A DNA stretch of 64,000 nucleotides. It comes from an uncultured Aquimarina sp. (GTDB lineage Bacteria; Bacteroidota; Bacteroidia; Flavobacteriales; Flavobacteriaceae). How positions within the stretch are numbered: position 1 is the stretch's first letter; each line of letters begins with the position of its first letter. The stretch covers positions 186,001-250,000 of the forward strand of contig CANMLW010000002.1 in assembly GCA_947498705.1 (NCBI GenBank), written 5' to 3'. Below, in pieces: positions 17,305 to 28,000 of the stretch. Below the pieces are notes generated by a model that was not told where the DNA came from, searched no databases, and saw only the letters and a list, made by a program, of their open reading frames with translations. Made by a program: the position numbers and the translations under genes.

Positions 17305-19713
17305 TTAAAAATTAAAAATTATATTAAGTGTTACGTTTCTTGCGATATTATCTGCATAAAATCGTTGTCTATTTAGATAATCTCTATAAGAAGTATTAAA
17401 AATGTTTGTAATTGTTGCTCCTAGGTTAAGATCTTTCTCATTCCATAAACTCAATTGATAAGCTCCAGAAAAATCTACTATGCTGTAACCATTAGGAGGA
17501 GTAGAAATGTCAACTAGTTTGGATATGATTTCTCCATTTTCGATAACATCATGATCAAAGTTATTGTTAGGGTATCTGTTTTGTTTAAAAACAGTGGTAT
17601 TTGATAAATTTACGTTCCAAAATTCCTTTTCATAACTTACCCCAGTTCTAATAGTGGGAGCAGGCATATTAATTAAAGGTATATCCCTGGTAGTATCTGT
17701 ACCATGGGTATAAGAAAAATTGGTGTTAAACTTTACGTTTTTGGTAATATCTATGTTGTAATCAATATCAACCCCCAATAACAAAGCATCTGTTTGTATG
17801 TATTCCCAAACCGGAAATGCTCCTCTGGTAGTTAAATCTAGTCCGTTGGGTTCTAGCAGAATAAAATCCTTAATGTTACTTAGGTAAGGAGAAATAGAAA
17901 GATTTCCAGCACTTTTAAACAAATTTTCATGAATACTGCTAACTGATAATTTTAACGCTTTTTCTTGATCAAAGCGTATATTTCCTAATTCGATAATGGC
18001 AGCACTATGGTGTAATCCATCACTAAATAACTCAACAGGATTAGGTGCACGATTGGCATAGGATATATTAAACAACAACATATTTGATTGACTATAATTT
18101 AGATGCAATCCTGTTGAAGCAGAAATACTATGATAATCAAAGGTTGGATTGGTAAGCCATTGTGTTCCTTCATCGGCTAAAATAATGGAAGAAAAATCTG
18201 TGTCATAACCTCGTTCATCCCATACATCTTTTAAATAAAATTTTTCGGCATCTATATTTACATAATCATAACGAACCCCGGCATCAACGATTAGAGCATC
18301 ATTAACTGTAATTTCTGAGGTAGCAAAAATGCCTGCGTTTGTTTTTTCATAGTCAGGAATAAGCCTACGTACTCCTGTTTCAGGATTAGGAGTGTTTACT
18401 TGGTACGTAAATTGCGCTCCAATATGTTTTGTAAAATCATCATTAGAATCAAACAAAAAAGAAGTTTCTGCAGCATGTGTGATCAACTCCAGATCCAGGC
18501 TTGGTTTATCACGATCATCTCCTCTTCTGATATCAAACTCTTTTCTATTATTATATTGTAATGAGTATTGTAATTCAAGTTTTCCCAGGTTTTTAAAACG
18601 ATTATAGCCTTTAATCTTTGCCAAATGATGCTGTGTTTCTTGTTTAGGAGCATTGATATCATAGGTAAAATCTTCGATTACTAAGGGTGTAGGGCTATTC
18701 ATTGCTCGTATCAAGTCACTTACATTACCAATATGAGATGCTCTTAGGATTCCTTGTTTAGCATTATAAAAACTATAATATGCTTCAAAACCTTGTTTGA
18801 AATCGGTATATCCAAAACTGGTAGAAAAACTTTGTTCTCTATGTCCTGTATTACTTAATTTATAGTCTGGTGTCTCACTGTCTCCATAATGTTTTAGGGT
18901 TCCCTGAAATTTGGCAGCCCACCCTTTTTTAAATCCGAAATTAAGGGTTGTATTGGCACTACCTCCTCGACCATTGCTACTTGCTGTTACTTGAGACTTT
19001 CCAAAAATGGTATCCTGCAAAGAGGTTAATTTATTTTCGGTAATTATTACTCCGGCAATAGCGTTTCCTCCATATTGCAAAGCTCCGGCTCCTTTTATAA
19101 CTTTAATTTGATCAAAGGCATTAATATCCAGATTGGGTGAATGTTCTTCTCCCCATTCCTGATCTTCTTGCCTAACCCCGTTATTCATCATTATAATCCT
19201 ACTGCTATGCAATCCTTGTATAACTGGCTTTACAATCGTATTTCCTGTGTTAAGACTATTAACACCAGAAATTTCTTTTAAGGCATCTCCAAGTGATAAG
19301 CCACTGTATTGTTCTAATTGTTTTTTGTTCAAGCGCCCTTCAGCTTGACTATTGGTAGTTTTCTTTTGATTTTGTGACAGAACATCTACTTGATCCAAAT
19401 CAGTATAGTGATGCTCTAGATAAAAATCTTTTGAAGATACATTACTTATGTTAAGTGTTACCACCTGAGAATTACAGTTTTCATGTGATATTGTAAACGC
19501 ATAAGATGTGGAACACAAGTTTTTTATGGTGTACTCTCCTTTTGAGTTTGTGTATGTTGCCGTATTATTAACCATTACTTTAGCGTTTTCTAAAGGTATT
19601 CCATCATGAAAATCTATTACCTTACCAGTAAGAGTTTTATTGCATTCTTGTGCAAATGCTGATTTTGATAAAATACCAATAAGAAATATGGCTCGCCATA
19701 TAGATCTTATCAT
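17305..19713 (-). CDS. TonB-dependent outer-membrane receptor
   Basis: 802 residues. Signal peptide (to about SAFAQ22), then a carboxypeptidase-regulatory-like beta domain (LTGKVIDFHDGIPLENAKV, residues 28-100), the plug (GLSLGDALKEISGVNSL, VIQGLHSSRIIMMNNGVRQ, IKVIKGAGALQYGGNAIAGV) and a 22-strand-type barrel ending in the terminal aromatic INIIFNF-like motif. The plug segment GVRQEDQEWGEEHSP resembles BtuB/ZnuD-type receptors for cobalamin or metal. Neighbouring B12 genes suggest corrinoid uptake, but the preceding His/Cys/Asp-rich small protein points to a metal such as zinc or copper; neither is proven. No riboswitch or Zur-type box is recognised upstream. Confidence 0.9.
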   Translation of the reverse strand: MIRSIWRAIFLIGILSKSAFAQECNKTLTGKVIDFHDGIPLENAKVMVNNTATYTNSKGEYTIKNLCSTSYAFTISHENCNSQVVTLNISNVSSKDFYLEHHYTDLDQVDVLSQNQKKTTNSQAEGRLNKKQLEQYSGLSLGDALKEISGVNSLNTGNTIVKPVIQGLHSSRIIMMNNGVRQEDQEWGEEHSPNLDINAFDQIKVIKGAGALQYGGNAIAGVIITENKLTSLQDTIFGKSQVTASSNGRGGSANTTLNFGFKKGWAAKFQGTLKHYGDSETPDYKLSNTGHREQSFSTSFGYTDFKQGFEAYYSFYNAKQGILRASHIGNVSDLIRAMNSPTPLVIEDFTYDINAPKQETQHHLAKIKGYNRFKNLGKLELQYSLQYNNRKEFDIRRGDDRDKPSLDLELITHAAETSFLFDSNDDFTKHIGAQFTYQVNTPNPETGVRRLIPDYEKTNAGIFATSEITVNDALIVDAGVRYDYVNIDAEKFYLKDVWDERGYDTDFSSIILADEGTQWLTNPTFDYHSISASTGLHLNYSQSNMLLFNISYANRAPNPVELFSDGLHHSAAIIELGNIRFDQEKALKLSVSSIHENLFKSAGNLSISPYLSNIKDFILLEPNGLDLTTRGAFPVWEYIQTDALLLGVDIDYNIDITKNVKFNTNFSYTHGTDTTRDIPLINMPAPTIRTGVSYEKEFWNVNLSNTTVFKQNRYPNNNFDHDVIENGEIISKLVDISTPPNGYSIVDFSGAYQLSLWNEKDLNLGATITNIFNTSYRDYLNRQRFYADNIARNVTLNIIFNF

Positions 19714-19787
19714 TGGTAAAAAAATAAAAAATGAAACAACGATTATTTTGTAAAAAATAATCAGTTTAAAAAATAGATTGATTTCTA

Positions 19788-20084
19788 TTAGACTACAGGT
19801 GGAGCCTTATTTAAGAAAGAATAGGTAACAGAGGTTCCGAAGTATCTATTTAGGTAGTTAGTTCGAACTACATCTGCAGGAATATTAACATGTTCATAAC
19901 CAATTACGATATCTGCTGGGATAAAATCATCGGTATGATTTTCTGAAGTAAAATCACAAATACTACAGTCTATGTCATCAGAATTGGTAGCATCATCATG
20001 ACTTAAAATATGTAAATCTGCTACCAATACGATGCCAAAAAGTACTAAAAGTACCGAAGCAAGTATCTGTTTATTCACTTTCAT
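19788..20084 (-). CDS. Small membrane-anchored His/Cys/Asp-rich protein
   Basis: About 98 residues from the ATG at 20084 (an in-frame ATG at 20114 would add 10). One N-terminal hydrophobic segment (ILASVLLVLFGIVLVADLHI) is followed by a short periplasmic part with HILSHDD, CSICDF and HTDDF, a possible metal-binding set of His, Cys and Asp. Similar small proteins with a CxxC-type motif often precede metal-linked TonB receptors in Bacteroidota. The receptor starts 74 nt downstream, probably in the same transcript. No defined family name is claimed. Confidence 0.65.
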   Translation of the reverse strand: MKVNKQILASVLLVLFGIVLVADLHILSHDDATNSDDIDCSICDFTSENHTDDFIPADIVIGYEHVNIPADVVRTNYLNRYFGTSVTYSFLNKAPPVV

Positions 20085-20222
20085 AACAACAAATAAACGA
20101 AAAAAGTTGATCAATTATTATGTTTTTTGAATAATAATGCATGAAAACAGATAGATTTTATTTTATTTTTCTTGTTTTTTTACTATTTTATATGTTCTTT
20201 TTAAGGGTAAAAAAACAGCTTT

Positions 20223-22961
20223 CTAGACTTCTTTTTCTATAAAAGGGATTTGGGGATTAAAAATTTCTAGAATTAACTTTTTTAATTGTATTTGAAACTC
20301 TTCTAGTACCGGATGAGTTATCTCATGATTTGATTTGCCTCTGATACTTGATTTTGTACCAAATTTTAGAAACCCTTCCTGAAGGTTTTTAAATGAAATA
20401 ACACCAGCCATCGTCGAATTTGTAATAGGTGTTTCGTTATGATGAATTAACGCATATGCCAGAACCTGAAACGCTTTGCTGTACTTGTAATCTTGCATAA
20501 TAATATCCCAATCCATAATGATTAAATCATTTTTGGTGACTCTTCCGGTTTTGTAATCTATAATTCTAATTTCACCATCTAACTCATCGATACGATCTAC
20601 TTTTCCTTTTATATGGATAGGGAAATCCAATTCTGGTATCACTAGTTTTGTTTTTAAGTTGCTTTCTATCGCAATTATTTTTAATTGAGATCCTTGATTA
20701 AGTAATTTTTCTTCGCTTGATAGAAAATTATGAATATATTGTTTGGCTACCTCATAAATTAATAGGTTTTTTCCGCTAGTAATATTTAATTTTGCATACT
20801 CTTGTCTAAACTGATTTTTAAGCTGAGAATCAATTTCGGTACGAATTCTTTTTATATCTTCTGTAGTAAGAAATTTTTTTTCAAGAGGTTTGTAAAACTC
20901 TTCGAGCGTATTGTGTATTACAGTTCCCAAGGTGTTTGTGGCTATAGTTTCTTCAACTTCCTCGGTTGCTTTAATTCCTAACACATATGAATAGTAAAAA
21001 TCGATAGGGTTTCTAATGTAGCTTGTTAAAGCAGAAGGTGAAAGCCCATGATTCGCTAGCTTTTTAAGTTGTGAAATTACTTCTTCATTTTTGTTGATCT
21101 GTATTTTTTGATCTGTAATTTGAGGCACATTGGTAGATACTACATAAGAATTAAGTGTATGCTTTGGTCTTTTATCTATTTCTAGCTGAAGAAGAAACCT
21201 ACTTTTTTCTCCACCACCAACACCTTCGCTTTCTGTATTATAAATTAGATATACATTTTTGGCTCTTTGTATTAACCTGTAAAAGTGATAAGTGTAGATA
21301 GCATCTTTTTCCTTATATGTTGGTAGGTTATATGCTCTTTTTAAATCATAGGGTATAAAGGAGTTCATGCTTTTTCCTGCGGGTAATATTCCTTCGTTTA
21401 CCGAGGTAATAATTACAGTTTCAAAATCAAGACAACGAGATTCTAGCATTCCCATTAGTTGTAGCCCATTAAAGGGTTCGCCAGAGAAATCTAAAGTTTC
21501 TTTTAGTAAGATATCTTTATATAGCGAATATAAAGATCTTATGGTTGTGAGGTATTCATATTCTTTTTGAAGTGATGATACCTTATTAAATACAATATGA
21601 AAATGATAAAGGTACTCAAGCTCCAGAGTGTCTTTTTCTTTATCCAAAACATTCTTAAGCTCGAATATGATATTTCTACATTGTTCTAGTGCTTTTGTTG
21701 CATTTTTCCAGGGAGAAAACAATAAAGATAGTATTTCCTTGTGTTGCTCAGAAATTACAAGTTCCTGTAATTTTTGTAGCGTTATGTACACCATGTTTTC
21801 TCGGGCAATGGTATTTGCGAGGAGAAACGCACTATTGCCTATTAGTCTATAAGCAGCTCTATTATTTAGAACCTCAAGTATTGATTTATAGTATAATTTA
21901 TCTGAGTTAGCATTTTTATGAAGCTCAAACAATAGTTCAAAAAATGCAGCTAGCGGAACTTCTTTTAAAGGTAGCCCCATTGTAATATTAAGGGACTCTA
22001 CAGTATTTGGAATACTATTAAGTACAGGTTGTAGTAAGTTTTCATCTGCAAGAACTAATGCCGTTTTTTCTATAGTATCCTTCGGAATAGAAGAGAGTAT
22101 ATGTGCTACAGATTTTGCTTGCCCCACATTTCTTGGTACTCCGATCGTAGAAATATTTTTTTCTAGAGAGAAGTTATTTTGTATCCAGTCAAAAGAATGA
22201 TTTTTATAATAGTCCCATTGCTCTTTATAGGTTCTTAAGAATAATGAGGCCTCATGGTAGTTATTGTTGACAAAAAAATGATCAGCATCCCAATATACCT
22301 TAGCCATGTTTGCATCTAGTAAGGATTGAAAAATGATTTGTTCAGCATTGTTTAGTGCATTAAAGCCAACAAGAATATGTTTTCTCTTTTCGGTGTCTAT
22401 ATAGGACTGGATATCTTCTGAAGCTTTTCTGTATAATAAACCTTGATACCCTATTTTTTTGGAAAGGAGTTTGTCTTTAAAGTTATTATAGTAGATTAAT
22501 AAGCTTTCCCAAAATCTAATGTAATTTTTTACTAAAGTTGTTTTTTCTTTTTGTAAGTACCAGTGATTTATGTCTTGTATTCCTGATAGGTATGCAAAAA
22601 AACTTTTATGATCTATGCAGTATCGGTCGATTTCATTGAAATCATAAATTAAGGTCTGAGCCCAGTTGCTAAAGGTTTCAAAATCCTCTTTTTCCAGATC
22701 AGAAAAAGTGGATAAGTAAGTATCATAAAATTCGAATAGAGTTTGTACGTTATCAATTTGTTGAAGCCCGGATAATTTGGATATAAATTCTTCTATACTT
22801 ATTATAGTAGGGGCAAAAAACGTTTGGTTGTCGTATAAGGTTAAAAGTTCTTTTTTTAAGAAAAGCCCTGCTCTTTTACTAGGAACCAAAAAAATCAGAT
22901 CACTTACTTTTTCGTTACTACTATGTAATTCTAAGATTACTTCTTTTAAAAAACTTTTCAA
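20223..22961 (-). CDS. AddB-like PD-(D/E)XK nuclease (double-strand break repair)
   Basis: 912 residues. The N-terminal part has an inactive helicase-like fold (LIFLVPSKRAGLFLKKELL, LVGFNALNNAEQIIFQSLL, VIITSVNEGILPAGKSMNSF), as in AddB/RexB. The C-terminal region after about residue 640 (GLSPSALTSYIRNPIDFYYS, LGTVIHNTLEEFY, IHIKGKVDRID, IRIIDYKTGRV) is a RecB-type nuclease with the Asp and Tyr-Lys residues of motif II/III. It should pair with the AddA-like protein encoded at 25084-28233 to resect double-strand breaks. The two subunits are split by ompA, an unusual arrangement since they are normally adjacent. I do not see the four-Cys iron-sulfur motif of Firmicutes AddB. Confidence 0.85.
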   Translation of the reverse strand: MKSFLKEVILELHSSNEKVSDLIFLVPSKRAGLFLKKELLTLYDNQTFFAPTIISIEEFISKLSGLQQIDNVQTLFEFYDTYLSTFSDLEKEDFETFSNWAQTLIYDFNEIDRYCIDHKSFFAYLSGIQDINHWYLQKEKTTLVKNYIRFWESLLIYYNNFKDKLLSKKIGYQGLLYRKASEDIQSYIDTEKRKHILVGFNALNNAEQIIFQSLLDANMAKVYWDADHFFVNNNYHEASLFLRTYKEQWDYYKNHSFDWIQNNFSLEKNISTIGVPRNVGQAKSVAHILSSIPKDTIEKTALVLADENLLQPVLNSIPNTVESLNITMGLPLKEVPLAAFFELLFELHKNANSDKLYYKSILEVLNNRAAYRLIGNSAFLLANTIARENMVYITLQKLQELVISEQHKEILSLLFSPWKNATKALEQCRNIIFELKNVLDKEKDTLELEYLYHFHIVFNKVSSLQKEYEYLTTIRSLYSLYKDILLKETLDFSGEPFNGLQLMGMLESRCLDFETVIITSVNEGILPAGKSMNSFIPYDLKRAYNLPTYKEKDAIYTYHFYRLIQRAKNVYLIYNTESEGVGGGEKSRFLLQLEIDKRPKHTLNSYVVSTNVPQITDQKIQINKNEEVISQLKKLANHGLSPSALTSYIRNPIDFYYSYVLGIKATEEVEETIATNTLGTVIHNTLEEFYKPLEKKFLTTEDIKRIRTEIDSQLKNQFRQEYAKLNITSGKNLLIYEVAKQYIHNFLSSEEKLLNQGSQLKIIAIESNLKTKLVIPELDFPIHIKGKVDRIDELDGEIRIIDYKTGRVTKNDLIIMDWDIIMQDYKYSKAFQVLAYALIHHNETPITNSTMAGVISFKNLQEGFLKFGTKSSIRGKSNHEITHPVLEEFQIQLKKLILEIFNPQIPFIEKEV

Positions 22962-23170
22962 ACGTATAGGGTTTACTGTATTATTCTGGTATGGTACGAA
23001 TAGATACTTTTTTAAGATTATAAATTAAATAATCTTATTAGGGATCCATATTACTTTTTCAATTTACAATTCTCTTGAAAGAACGCAAATGCAAATATAC
23101 TTTATTCTTGTTTTTGTATTCTAAAGAGTTTTTAAACTTGATTTGTCTATAATTTTTTGAAGTTCTACAG

Positions 23171-23317
23171 ATGTGTTCAAATTATATAGAATATGAAAAA
23201 GATGGTTTTTCTTTTGAAAACTATATGGCAATGCTGTTAAACAGAATTGGTTGGAGTCAACCAATCTATTTTTTGATGAGAATTTTAGGTTTACTGTTGC
23301 TTAAAGGTGTGTTTTAA
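23171..23317 (+). CDS. Possible small membrane-associated protein (48 aa)
   Basis: The frame starts ATG TGT TCA and encodes MCSNYIEYEKDGFSFENYM at the N-terminus, then RIGWSQPIYFLMRILGLLLL, ending KGVF. It is polar at the start and hydrophobic at the end, as in small single-helix proteins, and is followed 37 nt later by a strong terminator in the right orientation. It is the only convincing reason for rightward transcription here. No family is recognised, and short frames of this size occur by chance. Confidence 0.4.
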   Translation: MCSNYIEYEKDGFSFENYMAMLLNRIGWSQPIYFLMRILGLLLLKGVF

Positions 23318-23353
23318 ATCTTTCTTTTTTTAAAATGGAATAGTTATAAAAAG

Positions 23354-23382
23354 AAAGCGCCTCGAAAACTTCGAGGCGCTTT
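23354..23382. terminator. Bidirectional intrinsic terminator
   Basis: 13-bp stem AAAGCGCCTCGAA / TTCGAGGCGCTTT with a 3-nt loop, T tracts on both strands. It ends ompA leftward and the small frame at 23171-23317 rightward. Confidence 0.9.
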
Positions 23383-23404
23383 TTATATTTTGTTAAAAAT
23401 CTTC

Positions 23405-24805
23405 TTATTTTACTAAGTTGATCTCTACACGTCTGTTTTTAGCTCTACCAGCTCTATTTTTGTTAGAAGCGATAGGTCTTGACTCTCCGTATCCAACAGC
23501 AGATAATCTAAACTGATCTACACCGTTTTCTACTAAGTAATTCTTAACAGCGTTAGCTCTAGAGTCAGATAACTTTTGGTTAGAAGATTCGCTACCTGCG
23601 CTATCAGTATGTCCTTCTACTGTAAACTTAGCAGTTGGGTACTCCTGAAGAATTTTTACGATATCATTCAATACAGCGTTAGACTGTTCTTTGATTGTAG
23701 ATTTTCCAGAATCAAATAAGATAGTCTTAGCATATTCGTTAAGAGTCTTCTGAATTTCTTCTGTTACTTCTGGGCAACCATTGTTTGCTACAGTACCAGC
23801 AACGTCAGGACAGTTGTCATCTTTATCTAATACACCGTCACCATCTTTATCTTGGTAAGGACATCCATTGTTTTCAGCTGGACCAGCTTCGTTAGGACAA
23901 CCATCTTTACCATCAGCGATACCATCACCGTCAGCATCAGGACATCCGTTAAGTTCTTTTAAACCAGCTTCAGTAGGACACTCATCTTTAGGATCAGAAA
24001 CTCCATCACCGTCAGTATCAGGACATCCGTTAAATTCTGCTGTACCTGCAGTATCAGGACAATCATCTTTAGCGTCAGTGATTCCGTCACCGTCGGTATC
24101 AGGACATCCGTTAAATTCTTTTAAACCAGGAACGTCAACACACTCATCATCTTTGTCATAAACACCATCACCATCAGTATCTTTACCTCCAAATGTGAAA
24201 GAAAGACCTGCAGAGTGCTGGAAGTGAGTTGGAGGATAGTTACCAGTTTCGTAATCTTCAAATACATTCTTGAATGTAGTTTGGATATCGAATGCAAAGT
24301 TTTCAGATAACCAGAATTTTGTACCTAAAGTACCGTTCAAAGTACCAGCACCTATATCGTCAACCCAAGTGTAACCTCCACCTATTCCTAGGTATGGCTC
24401 AAACCACTTAGTTTTTAATACATTTTTAAGGCTATATGCAATTGTACCATCAACAGCGTAGTAAGATAGGTCATCTGCAATAACTAAAGTTTCATCCTCA
24501 AGTTGACCAAGTTTATCTATTTTATTAACTGACCCAGCAAGGGTAAAAGAAAAACCATCTCCTATATATCTACCAACAGATAATCTGGAAACAGATGGAA
24601 GAATGTTCCAGTGGTCACTAGCATTAAAAAATTCCTCGAAAATATCCCCTTGATAAGGTAAATCACCTCCAGTAGGATAAATGTCAACGGCATTAATACC
24701 TATAGAAACTGCCCAAGGATTGTTTTCATCTTGTGCATTCGCCGTACTAAGTCCAAGTACTAGTAACGAAGCCACTAAAAATCTGCTAAGATGTTTCATA
24801 TTCAA
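23405..24805 (-). CDS. OmpA-family outer membrane protein with thrombospondin type 3 repeats
   Basis: 466 residues. Signal peptide to about ANA24, an N-terminal eight-strand-type beta barrel (residues 25-205), then five or six calcium-binding TSP3 repeats (pattern [14 protein letters not shown], residues 208-340) and a C-terminal OmpA peptidoglycan-binding domain ([55 protein letters not shown]). It anchors the outer membrane to the cell wall; such proteins are among the most abundant in flavobacteria, in keeping with its textbook-quality promoter and strong terminator. Confidence 0.95.
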   Translation of the reverse strand: MNMKHLSRFLVASLLVLGLSTANAQDENNPWAVSIGINAVDIYPTGGDLPYQGDIFEEFFNASDHWNILPSVSRLSVGRYIGDGFSFTLAGSVNKIDKLGQLEDETLVIADDLSYYAVDGTIAYSLKNVLKTKWFEPYLGIGGGYTWVDDIGAGTLNGTLGTKFWLSENFAFDIQTTFKNVFEDYETGNYPPTHFQHSAGLSFTFGGKDTDGDGVYDKDDECVDVPGLKEFNGCPDTDGDGITDAKDDCPDTAGTAEFNGCPDTDGDGVSDPKDECPTEAGLKELNGCPDADGDGIADGKDGCPNEAGPAENNGCPYQDKDGDGVLDKDDNCPDVAGTVANNGCPEVTEEIQKTLNEYAKTILFDSGKSTIKEQSNAVLNDIVKILQEYPTAKFTVEGHTDSAGSESSNQKLSDSRANAVKNYLVENGVDQFRLSAVGYGESRPIASNKNRAGRAKNRRVEINLVK

Positions 24806-24833
24806 TAATTTAATTTTTAAGTGTTAATTAGAG

Positions 24834-24864
24834 CAAATGTAATATGTTAATAATAACTGTCAAA
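24834..24864 (-). promoter_or_regulatory. ompA promoter, consensus flavobacterial type
   Basis: Minus-strand TTTG (24864-24861), exactly 19 nt, then TACATTTG (24841-24834): a full match to TTTG-N19-TAnnTTTG. The start codon is 29 nt downstream of the -7 box. Confidence 0.85.
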
Positions 24865-25083
24865 GATAAATCTAATAAATTTTTCTTAACAGGCCAGTAA
24901 ATATCAAGTCTTTGAAGGGTTATACAATTTATAGATAGTATTTTAAAATCCTAAAAAGCTAGATAATTTTAACCTCGTTAAGTAAAAATTAGACTTTATA
25001 TCTTGTAAAATATGGTACAATTATAAGATAAAATTCCCTTTAATCCTTAAATTTTTTTAGTAATTCGTAAATATAGAGGTTAT

Positions 25084-28000
25084 TTATACACGTTTTATCT
25101 TGATCTCTTTATTGAAATATACTAGAATTCTGTCTCTTACAATATATCCTGTCGTTTCTAAAAGATATGTGTATTCTTCTAGTTGTTTGCGGTGGTATGG
25201 GTCATAACTTCCTGTCTTGTAGTCTATAATAGACGCAATGTTATTAGGGTCAATTATTATACGATCTGGTCTAAAGGATTTACCATTAGAAAATATTTCG
25301 CGCTCATTAAAAATAGTACTATCGTAAGAAAAATATGGTGAAAGCTCTGGATGCTCAACTACTTTAATCAGTTCTTTATGTAATATTTCTTTTTCTGGAA
25401 AAGTGATTTTACCCATTAAATAGGCTTCGTCCAAAACAGTTTGGATATCATCACGCACATAAACCGAAGCCATTAATTCATGAATTAGATTCCCTTTTTC
25501 TATTGCATATTGTTGTTCTGTTTCCCATAATTTGCCCGCATTGGTTACAATAAATACTTTATACGGCTGTGTGTTTTGTGTTGGTTTGGATAAAGAGATG
25601 GTTTTTAAAGTATTATTTTCTTTAATTGTATTGTTGCTTGGTTTTAATGGATTACCAAAAGTGTATTTGTTTTGAGTCTCCCAAACTCCTAGATGTTTTA
25701 AATAATTAATTAGTTTTCCAGAAAAAGTGTTAGGGTTGCTTTCGCCTTTAGAGTTTATTTTTAAATTAGAAATTACATATAGTTGCTCCCTTGCTCTTGT
25801 AAAAACCACATATAGTAAATTAAAGGTGTCAAGTTCTAATTGAGATTGTCGATCAGCAACAATTTTTTCGGCATCTGTACCATAGTCAGATATCTTCTTA
25901 TTATAGTTAATTAGTAGTTCTCCAAAGCCATTATATTGATCTTTATCGACTTCAATCCATGTTTTTGGTTCTATTTCTTCATAGATATCAATATTGGCAT
26001 AGGGATAAATTACACATGGAAACTCTAACCCTTTTGCTTTGTGTATTGTCATTATTTGAACTGCAAGTTTTGTTTTTGGAGCGATAATGCTTAGAGAATC
26101 TTTTTTTGTCTGCCAATAAGATAAAAAACCTGGGATCCCTTCCATATGTTTTTGAGCAAAAGTAAAAACGGTGTCCAAAAAAAATTGTAGATGTGCTGAG
26201 TCATAATTCGAAAAACAAAAGGCTCGAATACAGTATGCCACTGCGTCATAAAGTGGTTTAGTGGCTAATAGGGTAAAACTAAAATCAATCTCAAAACTTT
26301 TTAATACTTCATAAAAGTCTTTTATGCCATTGTTTATGAGTTTACTGAAAAAAGAGTGTTTATCTGGTACTTGATATTTCTCAGCCAAAAAATTTAAAAC
26401 ATTTATTTTTGATTGTAAGTGATCTTGCTGAATGTGCCACGTAAGAAGATCTATTATGAAATTTACCTCAGGAGCTTTACTTATTAATAGTGTTTCAGAA
26501 GAAATAATTGAAATTCCTTTTTGAGTTAGGAAATCCGCAATCAGGGCTCCTTCTTTTTGTTTTCTTATAATAATGCATATTTCATTATGCTGATAGCCTT
26601 TTTCATTTAGCTCAAGGATTGTTTCGTATACTTTTTGTGGATACATGTCGTTTTCCTGAGCCGCATTTTTGGCTTCTATAAAAGAGATATCTACATATCC
26701 TCCTTTTTTAGAATTAACTTCTTGTTTATTGCCTGCTAAATAAAGTTCCTGATGTTTTAGGTTACTAAAATCATTGGACAAAAAAGAAAACAAATTATTA
26801 TTAAATTTGATTATTTCTTCATGACTTCTATAGTTTTTGGGTAAGTTGAGTACTTGTTTTTCTTGTGTAGAAAAGGGGTTGATGTCTGATGACAATTCTA
26901 TAAACTGTTCTGCTTTTCCGCCTCGCCACCTATAGATTGCTTGTTTTGCATCTCCTACTATAGTAAGCCGTCCTCTTTTGCCACTTAATGTTTCGGTAGC
27001 AAGTGCATTGTCTATTAAAGGAACTAGGTTTTGCCATTGCATTTCTGAAGTATCTTGAAACTCATCAATAAAATAATCCCGGTAGCGTTCTCCAAGTCGT
27101 TCGTATATAAAAGGGGCAGGTTGCCCTTTGATAGCGGTACTTATGATATTGTTAAATTCTGATATTAATAGAACTTTCCTTTCTTTCTTAATGGTTATCA
27201 GTTCTTTGTTAATTGCGTTAAGAATTGAAAGAGGAGTTATGTTTTTAATGATGTTTTCAAAAAATGTGATTTGAATTAATGCATTCTTGGTTTCTTGAAA
27301 AGCATATTCTATTTCTGGTCTAATGGTATCGATTAGGCCTTTTTTATGATCTTCTAATTTAGTTGTATAAAAGGTGGCTTCTCGTATATTTTGTTTCCAA
27401 GCGGCTTTAAAATCAACTTTAAAGTCTCCTTTTGCTAGTTTGTCGAAGTGATTAGGAATCGAACTACGAGTAAAATCTGTAAATGCCACCCCCTTGTTTT
27501 TAATTAATTTTAAGGTGTTATTTGCATGTAAAACCACATTTTCTTTAGCTAATTTTATTTTTTGATAAAGCTGGGTTTTAAGGTCTTCAAAATCAGTATT
27601 ACTTTTTGGTAAAAGGTGATGTATGTATTTTCGATCATTTTCACTAAATAATAAACGAGCAACTTTGTTGAGTTCTATAGTGATGTCCCAACTTTTATCT
27701 TCATTAAGTTTGCTTACGGCAAAATCGATAATTAAACGTGTTAACTCTTTGTCGATACCAATTTTTGAAATGACAGCATCTACAGCTTCTTCTATTAATG
27801 CATCGGTATCCATATCAATCTCAAAATTCATTGGGATTTCGAGGTCATGCGCAAAGGTTCGTATGACTCGATGAGTAAAAGTATCGATTGTAACAATATC
27901 AAAAGATGCATAGTTATGAAGAATGCTTTTTAGGATTCTATTTGCTTTTTGTTTAAGTTCTTTTTCTGTATAATTTGTTGCTGCTATTAATTCGTTAAAT

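Larger units (their letters stand above)
22962..23404. other. Intergenic region between AddB-like gene and ompA
   Basis: 443 bp holding a possible small rightward gene (23171-23317) and a bidirectional terminator (23354-23382). Nothing else is evident. Confidence 0.5.

Noticed and set aside
23868..24161. Rightward 97-codon frame rich in Pro, Ser and Gly
   Set aside because: Antisense shadow of the Asp-rich TSP3 repeats of the OmpA protein.
23868..24200. CRISPR-like short repeats
   Set aside because: Regular spacing comes from protein-coding TSP3 units with synonymous variation, not identical repeats with unique spacers.
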